A stretch of 64,000 nt of DNA, from assembly GCA_951799405.1 (NCBI GenBank), contig OX637336.1, forward strand, positions 20,813,479-20,877,478, written 5' to 3'. A program made the translations under genes and the position numbers. The notes under the pieces are model-generated. The model was not told where the DNA came from, did not search any database, and was given only the letters and a program-made list of their open reading frames with translations. This DNA is from Agapetus fuscipes. Its lineage: Eukaryota; Arthropoda; Insecta; Trichoptera; Glossosomatidae. Of the stretch, positions 48,147-57,859 are shown piece after piece. Position 1 is the stretch's first letter, and each line of letters starts with the position of its first letter.

Positions 48147-48424
48147 TCTAAGTTGCAGAGATGTATTCACGTTCAAAGCATACCCACAAACTGGAGATCG
48201 AAGGGCAGGAGCGCCAGTGTCAAGTTCTTATGTTGTAGGTTCAAGTTTTTATGTTGTAGGTTCACATGCCGCATGCGAACTTACAACATAAAAACTCAAG
48301 TCTCCAATGAACATACACCCTGCAACTTTTGCCGACCTTCTCTGAAACAGGGGTGACATTAGAAAAGTGAACCATTTTCTTTAGCATGGGTGGTCAGCCG
48401 CATACCAACGTATAGGTTAAGGAA
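48147..48424 (-). repeat. Rep-A1, rearranged
   Basis: Minus-strand tail piece (48147-48190), a short plus-strand piece repeated twice (TTTTTATGTTGTAGGTTCA, 48225-48268), then the 5' part on the minus strand to 48424. Confidence 0.75.
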
Positions 48425-48591
48425 ACCTATCAATGAGCAAGTATAATAAAGAGCAATTGAGTTGGCGAGATTGGAACTCCACTGTCGGTGGCTCTTTTGT
48501 TGATATTTTGCCAACAAGAGGATTTTGCCGATCTATCAATCACCACTTTCAGTTTATTAAAACAAAACCAACGCAACACACAACACAACAA

Positions 48592-48955
48592 AACCGTGCA
48601 TCTGGTGAACGTTTTTGTTTTCATACAGTTTCTAATCTAATCTAATCTAATCTAATCTAAGCTGCAAGGATATATACCATTTAAGATTTAATATCAAATG
48701 CATTCCCACAAGCAGACATGTATAATTTCGCGCTAACACATGCCGCATGTGGACCTACATTATAAGAACCCATCTCAAATGAACAAAAGCCCTGCAACTC
48801 TTGCCGTCCTTCCCTGAGACAGGGGTGACATTGGCAAAGTGAGCCATTTTTTCACAGTGTGGGTGGTCAGCCGCATACCAACCTATAAGTCAAGGAACAG
48901 TTTGTTTTTCGTAAAAAGCTTTGGTTGATAGTGAACGTACCGTTTTTATACATTT
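48592..48955 (-). mobile_element. MITE-Q unit split by Rep-A2
   Basis: GTGCATCTGGTGAACGTTTT and TGTTTTCATACAGTTT before the insert continue as ACAGTTTGTTTTTCG and AGTGAACGTACCGTTTTTAT after it. The intact inverted equivalent is 51745-51850. Confidence 0.7.
48632..48896 (-). repeat. Rep-A2 with ACAGTTT duplication
   Basis: A complete minus-strand unit, start TCCTTGACTTATAGGTTGG and five-fold TTAGA tail. ACAGTTT flanks it at 48625-48631 and 48897-48903, which defines both ends of the element. Confidence 0.92.
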
Positions 48956-49122
48956 AAGTTGCAAAGATATATTGACATTATAGGCTTGTATTTAATGTAT
49001 GCCCACAAGCAGGCACGTGTAAGTTTACGCTTACACATGCTGCGTGTGACAATAAAAAAATCAAAACTTTACACGAACATAAACCTTGCAACTCCCGCCG
49101 CAATTCGCTGAAACCAGGGTAT
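48956..49122 (-). repeat. Rep-A4 adjoining LINE-F
   Basis: The minus strand contains GCGGCGGGAGTTGCAAGG and GCTTGTGGGCATACATTAAA. It meets LINE-F at the same junction as the inverted block at 51572. Confidence 0.82.
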
Positions 49123-49345
49123 CCATTTGTCGGGAGCAACCTTTGGATGGCTTGAATCTTGCCAGTATATGTACACACGGTATTCTTCAGTTCTTTAGAC
49201 ACGTTGTCCGTGGCAATGAGGATACCTTGCGACGGCTGTCTGTGATCGGTTGCTTAGAGGGGAAGAGAGGAAGAGGAAAATCTTATACACGATGAACCGA
49301 TCAAGTCAAGACAGCAGTAGGTACCTCGGTAGTTACCTCGGTGAA
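49123..49345 (+). mobile_element. LINE-F 3' fragment
   Basis: The plus strand reads THGILQFFRHVVRGNEDTL, then SVIGCLEGKRGRGKSYTR, a stop and DQVKTAVGTS. It breaks off before the LINE end. Confidence 0.82.
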
Positions 49346-49641
49346 ATATTCGAATAATTCTTGATATTGCAGAGCTTCTGTTTCTTCACTGTATATTTTT
49401 CTTCTTGCTCACGTTTCTTCTTAAGGCTATGTGCAACTTCTTCGAAATTGTGTTACGCAATGATTAAACTGCGTTTTAGACGTCTATTTATGGCTCTTGC
49501 AACGAATGAGACGTGGTTTTGAATACTTGGTGCTCAAAGACATCACTGTATACTCACTCACACGCAATTTTTTTGAAACTGACAAAATATCGATGAATAC
49601 ATATTGTTACTTTAGTCTGACTTAACGCAGTTATCATTTGT
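49346..49641. other. unassigned sequence
   Basis: No recognised element. Confidence 0.45.
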
Positions 49642-50045
49642 TATTCCTTGACTTCTATCTGCAATCTATCTATAATCGAAGTTGCAAGGATATATTCATT
49701 CAAAGCTCTCAGATGTATGCCCACAAACAAACACGTGTAGTTCGCGCTTACAAATGCTGATTGTGTAATTACAAATAAAATCCAAACCTAAAATGAACAT
49801 AAGCCCTGCAACTCTTGCTGACATTCCCTGAAACAGGGGTGACATTGGCAAAGTGAACCATTTTTTACAGTATGGGTGGTCAGCCTCATACCAACCTATA
49901 AGTCAAGGAATTTGGAACTTAAAGGTTGATATTAGGCTGACCACCCATACTGTAAAAAAATGTTTTCTTTGCCGATGTTGTCGCTGTTCCCGGGAAGGCC
50001 GGCAAGAGTTGCAGGGCTTATGTTCATTTGAGATTGAGTTTTTAA
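49642..50045 (+). repeat. Rep-A split near its start by Rep-A3
   Basis: TTCCTTGACTT (49642-49652) continues as AAAGGTTGATATTAGGCTGA at 49921 after the insert. It ends, truncated, at TTGAGATTGAGTTTTTAA. Confidence 0.75.
49654..49913 (-). repeat. Rep-A3 nested at the start of another Rep-A
   Basis: A full minus-strand unit. ACTT lies on both sides and may be the target duplication. Confidence 0.87.
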
Positions 50046-50282
50046 CTTTTGTCGCAGTTTAACAATTGTTGCAGGATTTATTTAAATCTCTTGTATCTTA
50101 AACACTTTGGGCAAAAAGTTTACTCTTCTCACCCACTAAAGGAAGGAATATGATGAAATGAAAAAAAAATTTGGAATAGCGATTGTTCATGTTTTCATAC
50201 TTAGTTTGCAGTAATCTCTGCTTGAGTATAATTTTCTGGCCGCCAGCTCGTCTGCCATGACTGGTACAGTAACAGTCACACT

Positions 50283-50284
<2 letters not shown>
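50046..50284. other. unassigned sequence
   Basis: No recognised element. Confidence 0.4.

Positions 50285-50318
<34 letters not shown>
50285..50318 (+). repeat. CA dinucleotide microsatellite
   Basis: About 17 uninterrupted CA units. Confidence 0.95.
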
Positions 50319-50320
<2 letters not shown>

Positions 50321-50433
50321 CTCTTAGTATTAAAAAACAACACTTCTTACTTCCACACAAATATGCGGAGGCTCACTGCAAACTCTTGCATACCTCACTT
50401 AATGGACAATCATACCAAATATTGACTAAATAC

Positions 50434-50661
50434 CAGTGGCGAAGGGTGCCATACAAGCCGATTCCCATCGGTTTCCCGTTTAAAATGAGCCAAAAATGAT
50501 AATAAAGTAGACTGCATGGTTTCAATGGGGTAAAATATGTATTGTTTCTTTGGTTTTAAATGTATTTTTTTACTTTGTGCCTATTTTTTTTAACTACTTT
50601 GTTACATCATTTTAAAAGGGAAGCCAATGGGAACCGGCTTGTATGGCACCGTTCGCCACTG
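50434..50661. mobile_element. MITE-S (hAT-like) with long TIRs
   Basis: The ends form ~54-bp inverted repeats: CAGTGGCGAAGGGTGCCATA at the left and TATGGCACCGTTCGCCACTG at the right. The flanks CTAAATAC (50426-50433) and CTTAATAC (50662-50669) agree at 7 of 8 positions, consistent with an 8-bp hAT duplication. 228 bp, non-coding. Confidence 0.8.
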
Positions 50662-50689
50662 CTTAATACAATATACCTATGCCTATGTT

Positions 50690-51268
50690 TGAAAGTAATA
50701 GAAAGATGACAAGAGAACTTGTGTAAGAGAAAGGTCGGTGCAATAGGATGAATAGCAAAAAACAAGCAATTGACGATGGATCTGAGAATGGCGGTACACA
50801 ATGGCATATTGTTATGACTTTGATGTATGGAAGTGAAGCATGGACAGTGAATGATAGCGAAATGAGTAAAGGATGTACGGTGGAAATGAAGCATTTGAGA
50901 GGCATGACAGGAAAAACTCTGAAGGATAGAGTTAGGAATGAATGGGTAAAAAAAGAATGTAATTTGAAAGAGGATGTGAAAGTTAAGGTACAAAAGAATG
51001 TGATGAGATGGTTTGGGCATGTGGAAAGAATGAATGATGATAAATTTGACAAAGTATGTACACACAGGAAGTCTGAAAGGATAAAGAGGTAAGGGACGAC
51101 CGAGCAAAGCATGGAGGGATCAGATTGAGGAGATTGTGAAAGAGTGGGATAAACAAAGTGAGCGTAAAAGAAAAAATGCATGAAAAAGTGATGGGTATGA
51201 ATGAATTGAAAGAGGTATGTAAGGAAAGCAAGAAATTGTGGCAGATCTGCAGAGGCTCTGGCCACCCC
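50690..51268 (+). mobile_element. LINE-D, longest copy
   Basis: The plus strand reads MTLMYGSEAWTVNDSEMSKG, CTVEMKHLRGMTGKTLKDRV, NLKEDVKVKVQKNVMRWFGH, VERMNDDKFDKV, then frameshifted GRPSKAWRDQIEEIVKEW and the end CRGSGHP-like. The segment around YGSEAW is the thumb of an RTE-like reverse transcriptase. Frameshifts after 51090 disable it. The hexamer tail is missing; LINE-F abuts. Confidence 0.82.
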
Positions 51269-51571
51269 TTATTATTTTATTAATCTTGTTCCTCATTGCT
51301 GAGGGTTGTGACCCGTGTGGAAGCAGCCACTCTTCCCCAGTTCTCTCTTGCATTCCCTGCCCGCAGCGCTTCAACCACCGAGGTGCCAGCTGCTGTCTTG
51401 ACTTGATCGGTTAATCGTATATGGGATCTTCCTCCAAGCCACTGATCACAACCAGTCATTCCAGGCTATCCTCATTACCACGCACAACGTGTCTAAAGAA
51501 CTGAAGAATACGGCGTGTACATATACTGGCTAGATCCAAGCCATCCAAACGTAGCTACCGACGAATGGCCA
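51269..51571 (-). mobile_element. LINE-F 3' end, inverted counterpart of 49123
   Basis: The minus strand has LDLASICTRRILQFFRHVVR-like, then GGLEEDPIYD-like with a deletion of the KRGRGR segment, and ends EERTGEEWLLPHGSQPSAMR. It joins Rep-A4 at 51571. Confidence 0.8.
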
Positions 51572-51744
51572 CCATGGTTTCATGGAATAGCGGCAGGAGT
51601 TGCAAGGTTTATGTTTATATGAGGTTTTGCTCATTTTATATTTACACACGCAGCATGTGTAAGCGCGTAATTACACGTGCCTGCTTGTGGGCATACATTA
51701 AATACGAGCCTATAATGTCAATACCTATATCTTTGCAACTTAAA
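51572..51744 (+). repeat. Rep-A4 adjoining LINE-F, inverted counterpart of 48956
   Basis: GCGGCAGGAGTTGCAAGG, GTAATTACACGTGCCTGCTT and ATATCTTTGCAACTTAAAT. The start of the unit is replaced by LINE-F. Confidence 0.82.
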
Positions 51745-51850
51745 TGTATAAAAACTGTACGTTCACTTCAACCGTAGCCTTTTGCGAAAAACAAACTGTA
51801 TGAAAACAAAAACGTTCACCAGATGCACAGTTTTAGTTGGTTTATATTTT
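51745..51850 (+). mobile_element. MITE-Q unit, uninterrupted
   Basis: ACTGTACGTTCACTTCAACC, GAAAAACAAACTGTATGAAA and ACGTTCACCAGATGCACAGT match 48592-48955 in reverse. Confidence 0.68.
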
Positions 51851-52198
51851 CTTCTAAACTCTAAGTTAGAGTTGGATTTTGTACTTTGTGTACTGTCATC
51901 AATTACATTAAATTATTTTTCGCAACGTTAGATTTCCGGTATTGGGTTCTGCGAAAGAAACAATCTAAAATAATCACACGCCATTAATTCCTAATCTTCA
52001 GCTGTCTTTGTTTTTTTAAGCTATGGAATTTTGTTGTGCAGTATTTAACATCACGTTAAAACTCAGCTATAGCGTGCTGCAAAAATAATTATGAAAATTA
52101 CAAATAGCGCCGTGAGTGAGCGTTTGAATTTGTTTACATATTGTTGAAAAACGTTACGGTTTTTTTTTTTTTTAGTTGATGCTTAAAACTTTATACTT
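51851..52198. other. unassigned sequence
   Basis: A faint MITE-Q echo lies at 52062-52145 (CAGCTATAGCGTGCTGC). No gene. Confidence 0.42.
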
Positions 52199-52936
52199 CG
52201 CCTGCTCAGTGCTGGTTTGGCTTATCTACCATTTGATTCAAAGATGAACTTTCAATGAAATGGTCTTAAGAATCACATTCTACACAGTCCGAGCTAAGAA
52301 AAAAACGTACAACAAGTTAATGTGAGAGTTGTTTTAAATATTTTTTAAATCAATTTCAAGTTTTCGTATAAGATACATTGGTGCAGTACACATACACACA
52401 TTGTTCATGTGAAATAACCTCTGATGGACCGGTCCGTAGTTCAGTGGTAACACTTCGGACTCTGAATGGAAGGTTGTGGGTTCGAATCCCGGCGGAGCAC
52501 AAAAAAAATATACCACCATCAAATTTGCTCTTCGCTGGGTTGAAAAATTCATAAACCTTTACCAATGACCGGTCACCAAAGGTCCATCCAGCCTCACAGC
52601 AACTGGGTCTTGCTTGAGAATTGGCGCTTTGTAGCGACGACGATCAAGCTCGTAAAAAGGTCGATAGCTCAATTGGTGGAATGCAAGCATTCTACCAATT
52701 GAGCTATCGACCTTTTTACGAGCTTGATCGTGGTCGCTACAAAGCGCCAATTCTCAAGCAAGACGCAGTTGCTGTAAGGCTGGATGTACCTTTGGTACCC
52801 CCTTACCCGTAAAAATAAAAAGGTCCCGAATCGCTACATGCGACCCCTTCGGGGATAACGCAGGCAAGAAGTTACACTATATATGTAGCTTAGTTGCGTT
52901 TTTATGGACATACGACAATCAAGCACTAAGGGGACG
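52199..52936 (+). mobile_element. MITE-I interrupted by a composite SINE
   Basis: The left part runs to CTCTGATGGAC (52429). The right part is ATGGACATACGACAATCAAG with CACTAAGGGGACG (52904-52936). The interrupted order matches 30420-30674. Confidence 0.83.
52427..52903 (+). mobile_element. C-B composite SINE containing a hairpin
   Basis: Head GACCGGTCCGTAGTTCAGTG with a tRNA-Gln-like ACTTCGGACTCTGAATGG loop and box B GGTTCGAATCCC. Then C body and the start of SINE-B up to TAGCTCAATTGGTGGAATG (52686). The last ~110 bp then run back inverted (52688-52795), followed by the SINE-B 3' end (CCCCTTACCCGTAAAAAT to GTAGCTTAGTTGCGTTTTT). ATGGAC is duplicated around the whole (52424-52429, 52904-52909). 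Confidence 0.85.
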
Positions 52937-53374
52937 ACTTGGAGTTCAGATTTGGTAAGTTTTCTGAGAACTGTGAACTCGCGTCCGTCCTGCGTTTACC
53001 TTACACGTGCTTAGTGATTAATTACTGGCTCATGGAATTACTTACTTAATTGTGCAAAAAAATATACACATTTGAATTCAGATATTTTGATAAATATACA
53101 GCGGAGCTAAGGTCAAAGATGTAAATAAAAATGTTTATTATTTGTGTTGCTAATTATTCATCTAGAAATATTAACATTCCAATAGAATTGTAAATATTTT
53201 TTATTCTATTTAATCGTAAAACTGTGGTCGTGATTTGCCATTAATTTTAAGGGCACTTACAATAAGTTATTTTTGTATTTATTTTGAAATATTTTTGTTA
53301 ACACATTTCTTTTCTTAATTCTAATACACAATGGATGTATGGTTTTAACACTATTCCTCACTAATAGAGACTAA
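52937..53374. other. unassigned, A+T-rich
   Basis: No recognised element. Confidence 0.5.
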
Positions 53375-53613
53375 CGGGGCTATTCTTAGACATTTTAGTC
53401 GTCGGTTAAGCCCACGCTTCGACTAATGTTGCCTGGACTGGAAGTCTCTTCACCACGGTCATTCTTACCTACCAAATTTTGTAATATTTGTATGAAGACA
53501 AATCAGCTGTTCACTTGCGGCCATCTTGAATTGACAGGTCTTTGTACAAATGCATCATTAGTTTGTCAAAGCGTGGGTTCAGCCGACGACTAAAATGTCT
53601 AAGAATAGCCCCG
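53375..53613. mobile_element. MITE-T (PIF/Harbinger-like), TAA duplication
   Basis: ~57-bp terminal inverted repeats, CGGGGCTATTCTTAGACATT at the left and AATGTCTAAGAATAGCCCCG at the right, flanked by TAA (53372-53374 and 53614-53616). 239 bp, non-coding, single copy in the window. Confidence 0.82.
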
Positions 53614-54010
53614 TAAGCTCTTATGTGTGGTAAGGGTAAGATAAATCGACACTTTAGATTCATATTAAATGCATGGTCACAAGCAGGCACGCGTAAGGTC
53701 ACGCTTACACACTGTATGTACTGTGTATCTATAATCTAAGTTGCAAAGATAAATTACATTTCAGATTCATATTACATGCATTTTCATAAGGAGACAAGTA
53801 TAAGTTGCCATAACACGGAATATGCCGCATGCGGACTTAAAAACATTAAAAAAAAACCCCGATCCCAAATAAACATAAGCCCTGCAACCTGCGACTTCTC
53901 TGAATAAGGGGTGACATTAGCAAAGTGAACCTTTTTTTTACAGTTAAGTTGGTCAGCCTCATACTAACCTATAAGTTAAGGAATCATACCAACCTATAAG
54001 TCAAGGAATC
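53614..54010 (-). repeat. two Rep-A copies, one probably inside the other
   Basis: A diverged 3' piece (53648-53725), a nearly full unit (53728-53984, start TTCCTTAACTTATAGGTTAG on the minus strand) and a further start (TTCCTTGACTTATAGGTTGG, 53986-54009). The outer pieces may be one interrupted copy. Confidence 0.75.
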
Positions 54011-54275
54011 CTCGTCAAAGAAGCTTCACACTAGGCGTGGCAGAAACCGGAGCCAACTCAAGTATTGTCCAAAAAAAACCGGTAACAAGAATAACAACAG
54101 TTTTTGGAGAGCATGCATTTGCAGTTGTTGGTCCTCTGGCCTGGAACCACCGGCCACATCATGTGAGAGAGCTAGAGAACCATGAAAAGTTTCGAAATGC
54201 ACTGAAGACAAGCAAATTTCTGGCATCATTTGCACAAGCGCCGTTGGAGTGACTACAAAATAAAAGAAAACAAAT
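54011..54275 (+). mobile_element. LINE-E2 C-terminal fragment
   Basis: The plus strand reads VAETGANSSIV, ITTVFGEHAFAVVGPLAWNH, RPHHVRELENHEKFRNALKT and SKFLASFAQAPLE, then a stop at 54250. This end is intact in frame, unlike the copy at 31525. Only the last ~75 codons remain. Confidence 0.82.
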
Positions 54276-54281
54276 GCACTA

Positions 54282-54478
54282 AAAATCTAAGCTGAAAAGA
54301 TATGTATCATTAGAGATTCATATTAAATGCATTCGTACAAGCAGACACGCATAATTTCGCGCTCACACATGCCGCATGTGAACCTACAGTATAAAAAACG
54401 CAATCTCAAATGAACATAAGCCCTGCAACTCTTGCCGACCTTCCCTGAAACGGGGGTGACATTGGCAAAGTGAACCAA
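54282..54478 (-). repeat. Rep-A2, 5'-truncated
   Basis: Minus strand from GGTTCACTTTGCCAATGTCA to TAGATTTTTAG. Confidence 0.85.
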
Positions 54479-54675
54479 AGCACACTTGTTTAAAATGCTT
54501 TTATACCCCAATATATTGATCAAATACTTACAATGCTACACTTAGTTGTATTGCAGTTTATTTTATTTCCTAGATCTTATATGTTTTACGCGATAAAACT
54601 GTTTGTATGGCGTCACGGCCGATATTAGAATTCGCACAAGCGTATTGTATGGAGATAAGACTCCAGAGATGTGAC
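54479..54675. other. unassigned sequence
   Basis: No recognised element. Confidence 0.4.
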
Positions 54676-55409
54676 CAGGCATGGATTAAGGGCGGTTCGA
54701 GTGGTGCGACCAACGCAGGACCCCGCGCATATGGGGCTTCCAAAGACTTGAAAAAAATATTGAAAAATTATCTTATAATTTTGATCACTTTTGACCCAGA
54801 AGGTCACATTTTGTACATACAAAGACGCCGTTAGTTAAGGAATAAAAGTTTCTTAGAGGGAGCCCTTATGTGCCCCAAACGACCTGAATGAGGCTCCGAA
54901 AATTTTAATCACAGTCTCCAGTAGCACTATTTGTGCAACTTACTTTATATATATGTATAACATTCAATTAATATTTTCTTAAAGCGTATATTTTGCGTGG
55001 TGAAAAAAAGGGGCAGGGGGATTTTTGTATGTTTGGTCCGGTCGCTAGCTCAGATGGTAGAGTGATTGGATTCCATGCCGAGAGCATGGGTTTGAATCCC
55101 ACCCAGGATGTCAGAAATGACTTCCCGTTTCGGTGTTTATTTCAAAACCCAACATAAAATACCGGCAAAGGTTACTAAACCTTCACAAGAAATGAGCACC
55201 GCACTTGTAGGAAGCTGGAAAACGCTCGTTTTAACTGAAGTGGTTGGCGTAAGGCCAGCCCCTTAACCTGTAAAAATGCAAAGGTTTTACTCTCCACATG
55301 TGAAACTCTTTTGGGATAACGCGGCAAGAAGCGTTGGGGAAGGGGGATTTTAGGGGGGCTCCGAGCTTTTCTCCGCACCAGGGCCCCCTGATGGTGTAAT
55401 CCAGGCCTG
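54676..55409 (+). mobile_element. hAT-J, 734-bp copy with 8-bp duplication
   Basis: The ends CAGGCATGGATTAAGGGCGG and GTAATCCAGGCCTG are flanked by GATGTGAC (54668-54675) and GATGTGGC (55410-55417), 7 of 8 identical. A SINE-B lies inside. There is no transposase. Confidence 0.8.
55037..55335 (+). mobile_element. SINE-B inside hAT-J
   Basis: Head TAGCTCAGATGGTAGAGTG and GGTTTGAATCCCACC. Body to GGGATAACGCGGCAAGAAGC, where the 3' end is lost. Confidence 0.87.
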
Positions 55410-55710
55410 GATGTGGCATTATGCCACACGACCAACTAGTGTCCACGGAATTTTCCACAGAAAAGCAATGTCTTCATTAGACACCAGCATGGCGGCTACT
55501 TTCTCTGTCGCTGCCTAGAAATCGAAACGCGGTGCGACATCTTGATGGCGAGGAATTTTATATTAAGCGCACATCTAGTATTCACGACTGTAAATTACAC
55601 GCTTTATTGCTGCCACGTCACTGCGATATGCTGTCACTGCCAGGGCGGTAACAAAGTCACATAATCAATTGAGATTTTGAAAAACTGAGTCCTTATTCTT
55701 TCCTCTATAC
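55410..55710. other. unassigned sequence
   Basis: No recognised element. Confidence 0.45.
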
Positions 55711-55960
55711 CTAAATCTAAATCTAAGTTGCAAAGTTATATCTTATTTGAGATTCATACTGTATTAAATGCATTCCCACAAGCAGACACGCATAATTTCG
55801 CGCTAAAACATGCCGCATGTGGAGCTACAATATAAAAACCCAATCTGAAATGAACATAAATCTTGCCGACCTTCCCTGAAACAGGGGTGGCATTGGCAAA
55901 GTTAACCATTTTCTACAGCATGGGTGGTCAGCCGCATACCAACCTATAAGTCAAGGAAAC
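55711..55960 (-). repeat. Rep-A2 copy, full length
   Basis: Complete on the minus strand, tail TTTAGATTTAGGTATAG. Confidence 0.9.
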
Positions 55961-56004
55961 TTTCCTAATTTCTATAAATTCCGTGACTTATCATATTCTT
56001 AAAC

Positions 56005-56092
56005 TTGCTTCACTTTCGCCAATGCCACTCCGGTCTCAGGGACATGGCGAAAGAAGTTGCAAAGTTTTTGTTTTTTGTGAGGTTTTTTTTTA
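56005..56092 (+). repeat. Rep-A4 fragment
   Basis: TTCACTTTCGCCAATGCCAC runs to AAGTTGCAAAGTTTTTG. Confidence 0.7.
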
Positions 56093-56101
56093 CCTACTTC
56101 T

Positions 56102-56342
56102 TCAAAACATTGATGTTCTTCGGTCATGTTTTAAGAAATGAGAAATGCCGTCTTCTAACATCTTATAATACAGGGTAAGATCGAGGGGAGAAGTACTCAG
56201 GGACGCCGAAGGACATCGTGCCTGAAAACCCTGCGAAATTGGTTCAACAAAAGCATGAAGTGCCTGTTTCGAGCCGCAGCATCCAAGGTCAAAATAGTCG
56301 CCGATCTTCAATCAAAGTGGCACCAAAATCGTAAGCGTCATC
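56102..56342 (+). mobile_element. LINE-G 3' end
   Basis: The plus strand, in pieces, reads KTLMFFGHVLRNEKCRLL-like, GRRRTSCLKTLRNWFN-like and CLFRAAASKVKIVADLQSKW, a stop-containing remnant ending near CGTAAGCG. Confidence 0.8.
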
Positions 56343-56391
56343 AAGCGTAATCTTCCACGTGACTGTCTTTGTGTGTTAAGATGTTAAGTAT

Positions 56392-56660
56392 GTTAAGATG
56401 CTCAGAATCACTTTGCATTTTTGTTTGTAAATTTAACATCATCGAGCCCTAAACCTCACGGCTATAATCTTTCAGTGATTTCTGAGCCTCCTTTGCTTTG
56501 TGTAAACACTTGAGAAAGTGTAGCTTCACGGGAGGGCCGTCTGCCACTCGTATGTCACATAACTTTTGCATGCGAGTCCTGTGACACATCCCCGGATGGG
56601 ATGGATATACAGGGCGTGGGTCAGTGGAGGGGAGACTGACCCTGAGAGAAGGTGTTGTCT
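56392..56660 (-). repeat. Repeat L copy 2
   Basis: Reverse-oriented counterpart of 10552-10832. Shared words include ACTTTGCATTTTTGTTTGTA and GACACATCCCCGGATGGGAT. A weak Rep-A tail (TTTGTATCTTAGATTATAGA) lies at 56708-56730. Confidence 0.75.
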
Positions 56661-56739
56661 TCATAACATGTGTTTATATTAAGTGTAAGCCGTAAATGTC
56701 TCTATATCTTTGTATCTTAGATTATAGATTGCCTATCAT

Positions 56740-57113
56740 TAGACTTTTTCGGCATGTTCTGCATGTCTTCGGCTCTTAGTAAACGATGAAAATGTTGTTT
56801 AGCTAGTTTACAACATATAAATACTTCTTGAGTATTATCTCAGTTACGCCACTGTCGTAATGTCCCATATTTTAACATGTTTTATGGAAATATTAATGTA
56901 TAAACAGGAATTCAGATACTTTTCGATTAATGGTTATAGATTTTTTTAGAAATGAAGTCATTTAACAAAACCTCTTGTTTATTGAATAGCCGGTACGTTT
57001 GCGTCTTTTCCTGTCGTTGATGTTTTTTTTTATGTTCAGCTTAGCGTGAAACATTTGAAAGCTTTGCAGTACTTTCTCCAGCCATTTGTAAATCCTTACC
57101 GTACAGTACCCTT
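56740..57113. other. unassigned sequence
   Basis: No recognised element. Confidence 0.5.
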
Positions 57114-57340
57114 AGTACGAGTAGCAAAACTTGAGTAAAGTAAAGTTTACGGAAAGTATTAAAGTGTGATTTTCCTCAAAATCTGCCGTTTTTGTTTCTT
57201 ACACTTTATGGTCTTATCAAAAGAGTTACAGTGATGAAGAAAATCAAGTTCAAACAAACAAAAACGGCAGATTTTGTGGGAAAACCAGTCTTTAATACTT
57301 TCCGTAAACTTTACTTTACTCAAGTTTTGCAACTCGTACT
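57114..57340. mobile_element. MITE-O, 227-bp palindromic element
   Basis: The arms of ~85 bp begin AGTACGAGTAGCAAAACTTG and end CAAGTTTTGCAACTCGTACT, with GGAAAGTATTAAAG and TCTGCCGTTTTTGTTT inside each. A ~50-bp centre (CACTTTATGGTCTTATCAAA and AGTTACAGTGATGAAG) separates them. A partial copy lies at 17575-17690. Confidence 0.82.
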
Positions 57341-57855
57341 TCAGATCAACCGCCATTTTATTCGGTCCTTTTTTTTTTTTTTAAGAAATCCTGTGCGGGA
57401 GACTCCCTAGATTCTAAAGACTCTAGGGGTCTATGACACTTGTTGTAGTGCCGCAGAGGTGTACGAGCTTGGTCGTCGCTACAAAGCGCCAATACTCAAG
57501 GAAGACCCAGTTGCTGTAAGGCTGGATGGACCTTTGGTGACCGGTCATTGGTAAAGGTTTATGAATTTTTCAACCCAGCGAAGAGCACATTCGAAATATA
57601 AATGGTATATTTTTGTGCTCCGCCGGGATCCGAATCTACAACCTTCCATTTACGAGTCCGAAGTGTTGCCACTACGGACTACGGACCGGTCCAAGATGCC
57701 AACGACACGCGGTGTACCTGAGCGGTTACCCATCCAAGCACTGACCACGCTCAATGTTGCTTGCATACTTCTTTCATTTCATCCAGAGTCATAACCTTTT
57801 TCATACAAGTTCTCCTTTTATTATGACTCTGAGTATCCCATTCATTCGCTATTTC
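57341..57855 (-). mobile_element. LINE-D2 fragment split by SINE-C2
   Basis: AGATCAACCGCCATTTTATT (57343-57362) and GCATACTTCTTTCATTTCAT with CCAGAGTCATAACC (57762-57795) are adjacent in the intact family (5815-5850). The minus-strand fragment meets the plus-strand LINE-D2 head-to-head near 57857. Confidence 0.8.
57366..57765 (-). mobile_element. SINE-C2 with partial 5S head
   Basis: The minus strand begins in the 5S module (AAGCAACATTGAGCGTGGTC and TTGGATGGGTAACCGC, 57695-57762), then GACCGGTCCGTAGTCC, C body, LINE-K-like tail and poly-A (57367-57381). It joins a 5S module to the C2 tail, so the 5S head is not restricted to C1. Confidence 0.88.
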
Positions 57856-57859
57856 ATCT

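Noticed and set aside
47704..48151. Open frames of up to 146 codons on both strands
   Set aside because: The long minus frame is antisense to LINE-G, and the GC-rich stretch after it is open on both strands because of composition.
50607..51265. Two long minus-strand frames (166 and 200 codons)
   Set aside because: They are antisense to the LINE-D coding strand, which has the recognisable reverse transcriptase motifs.
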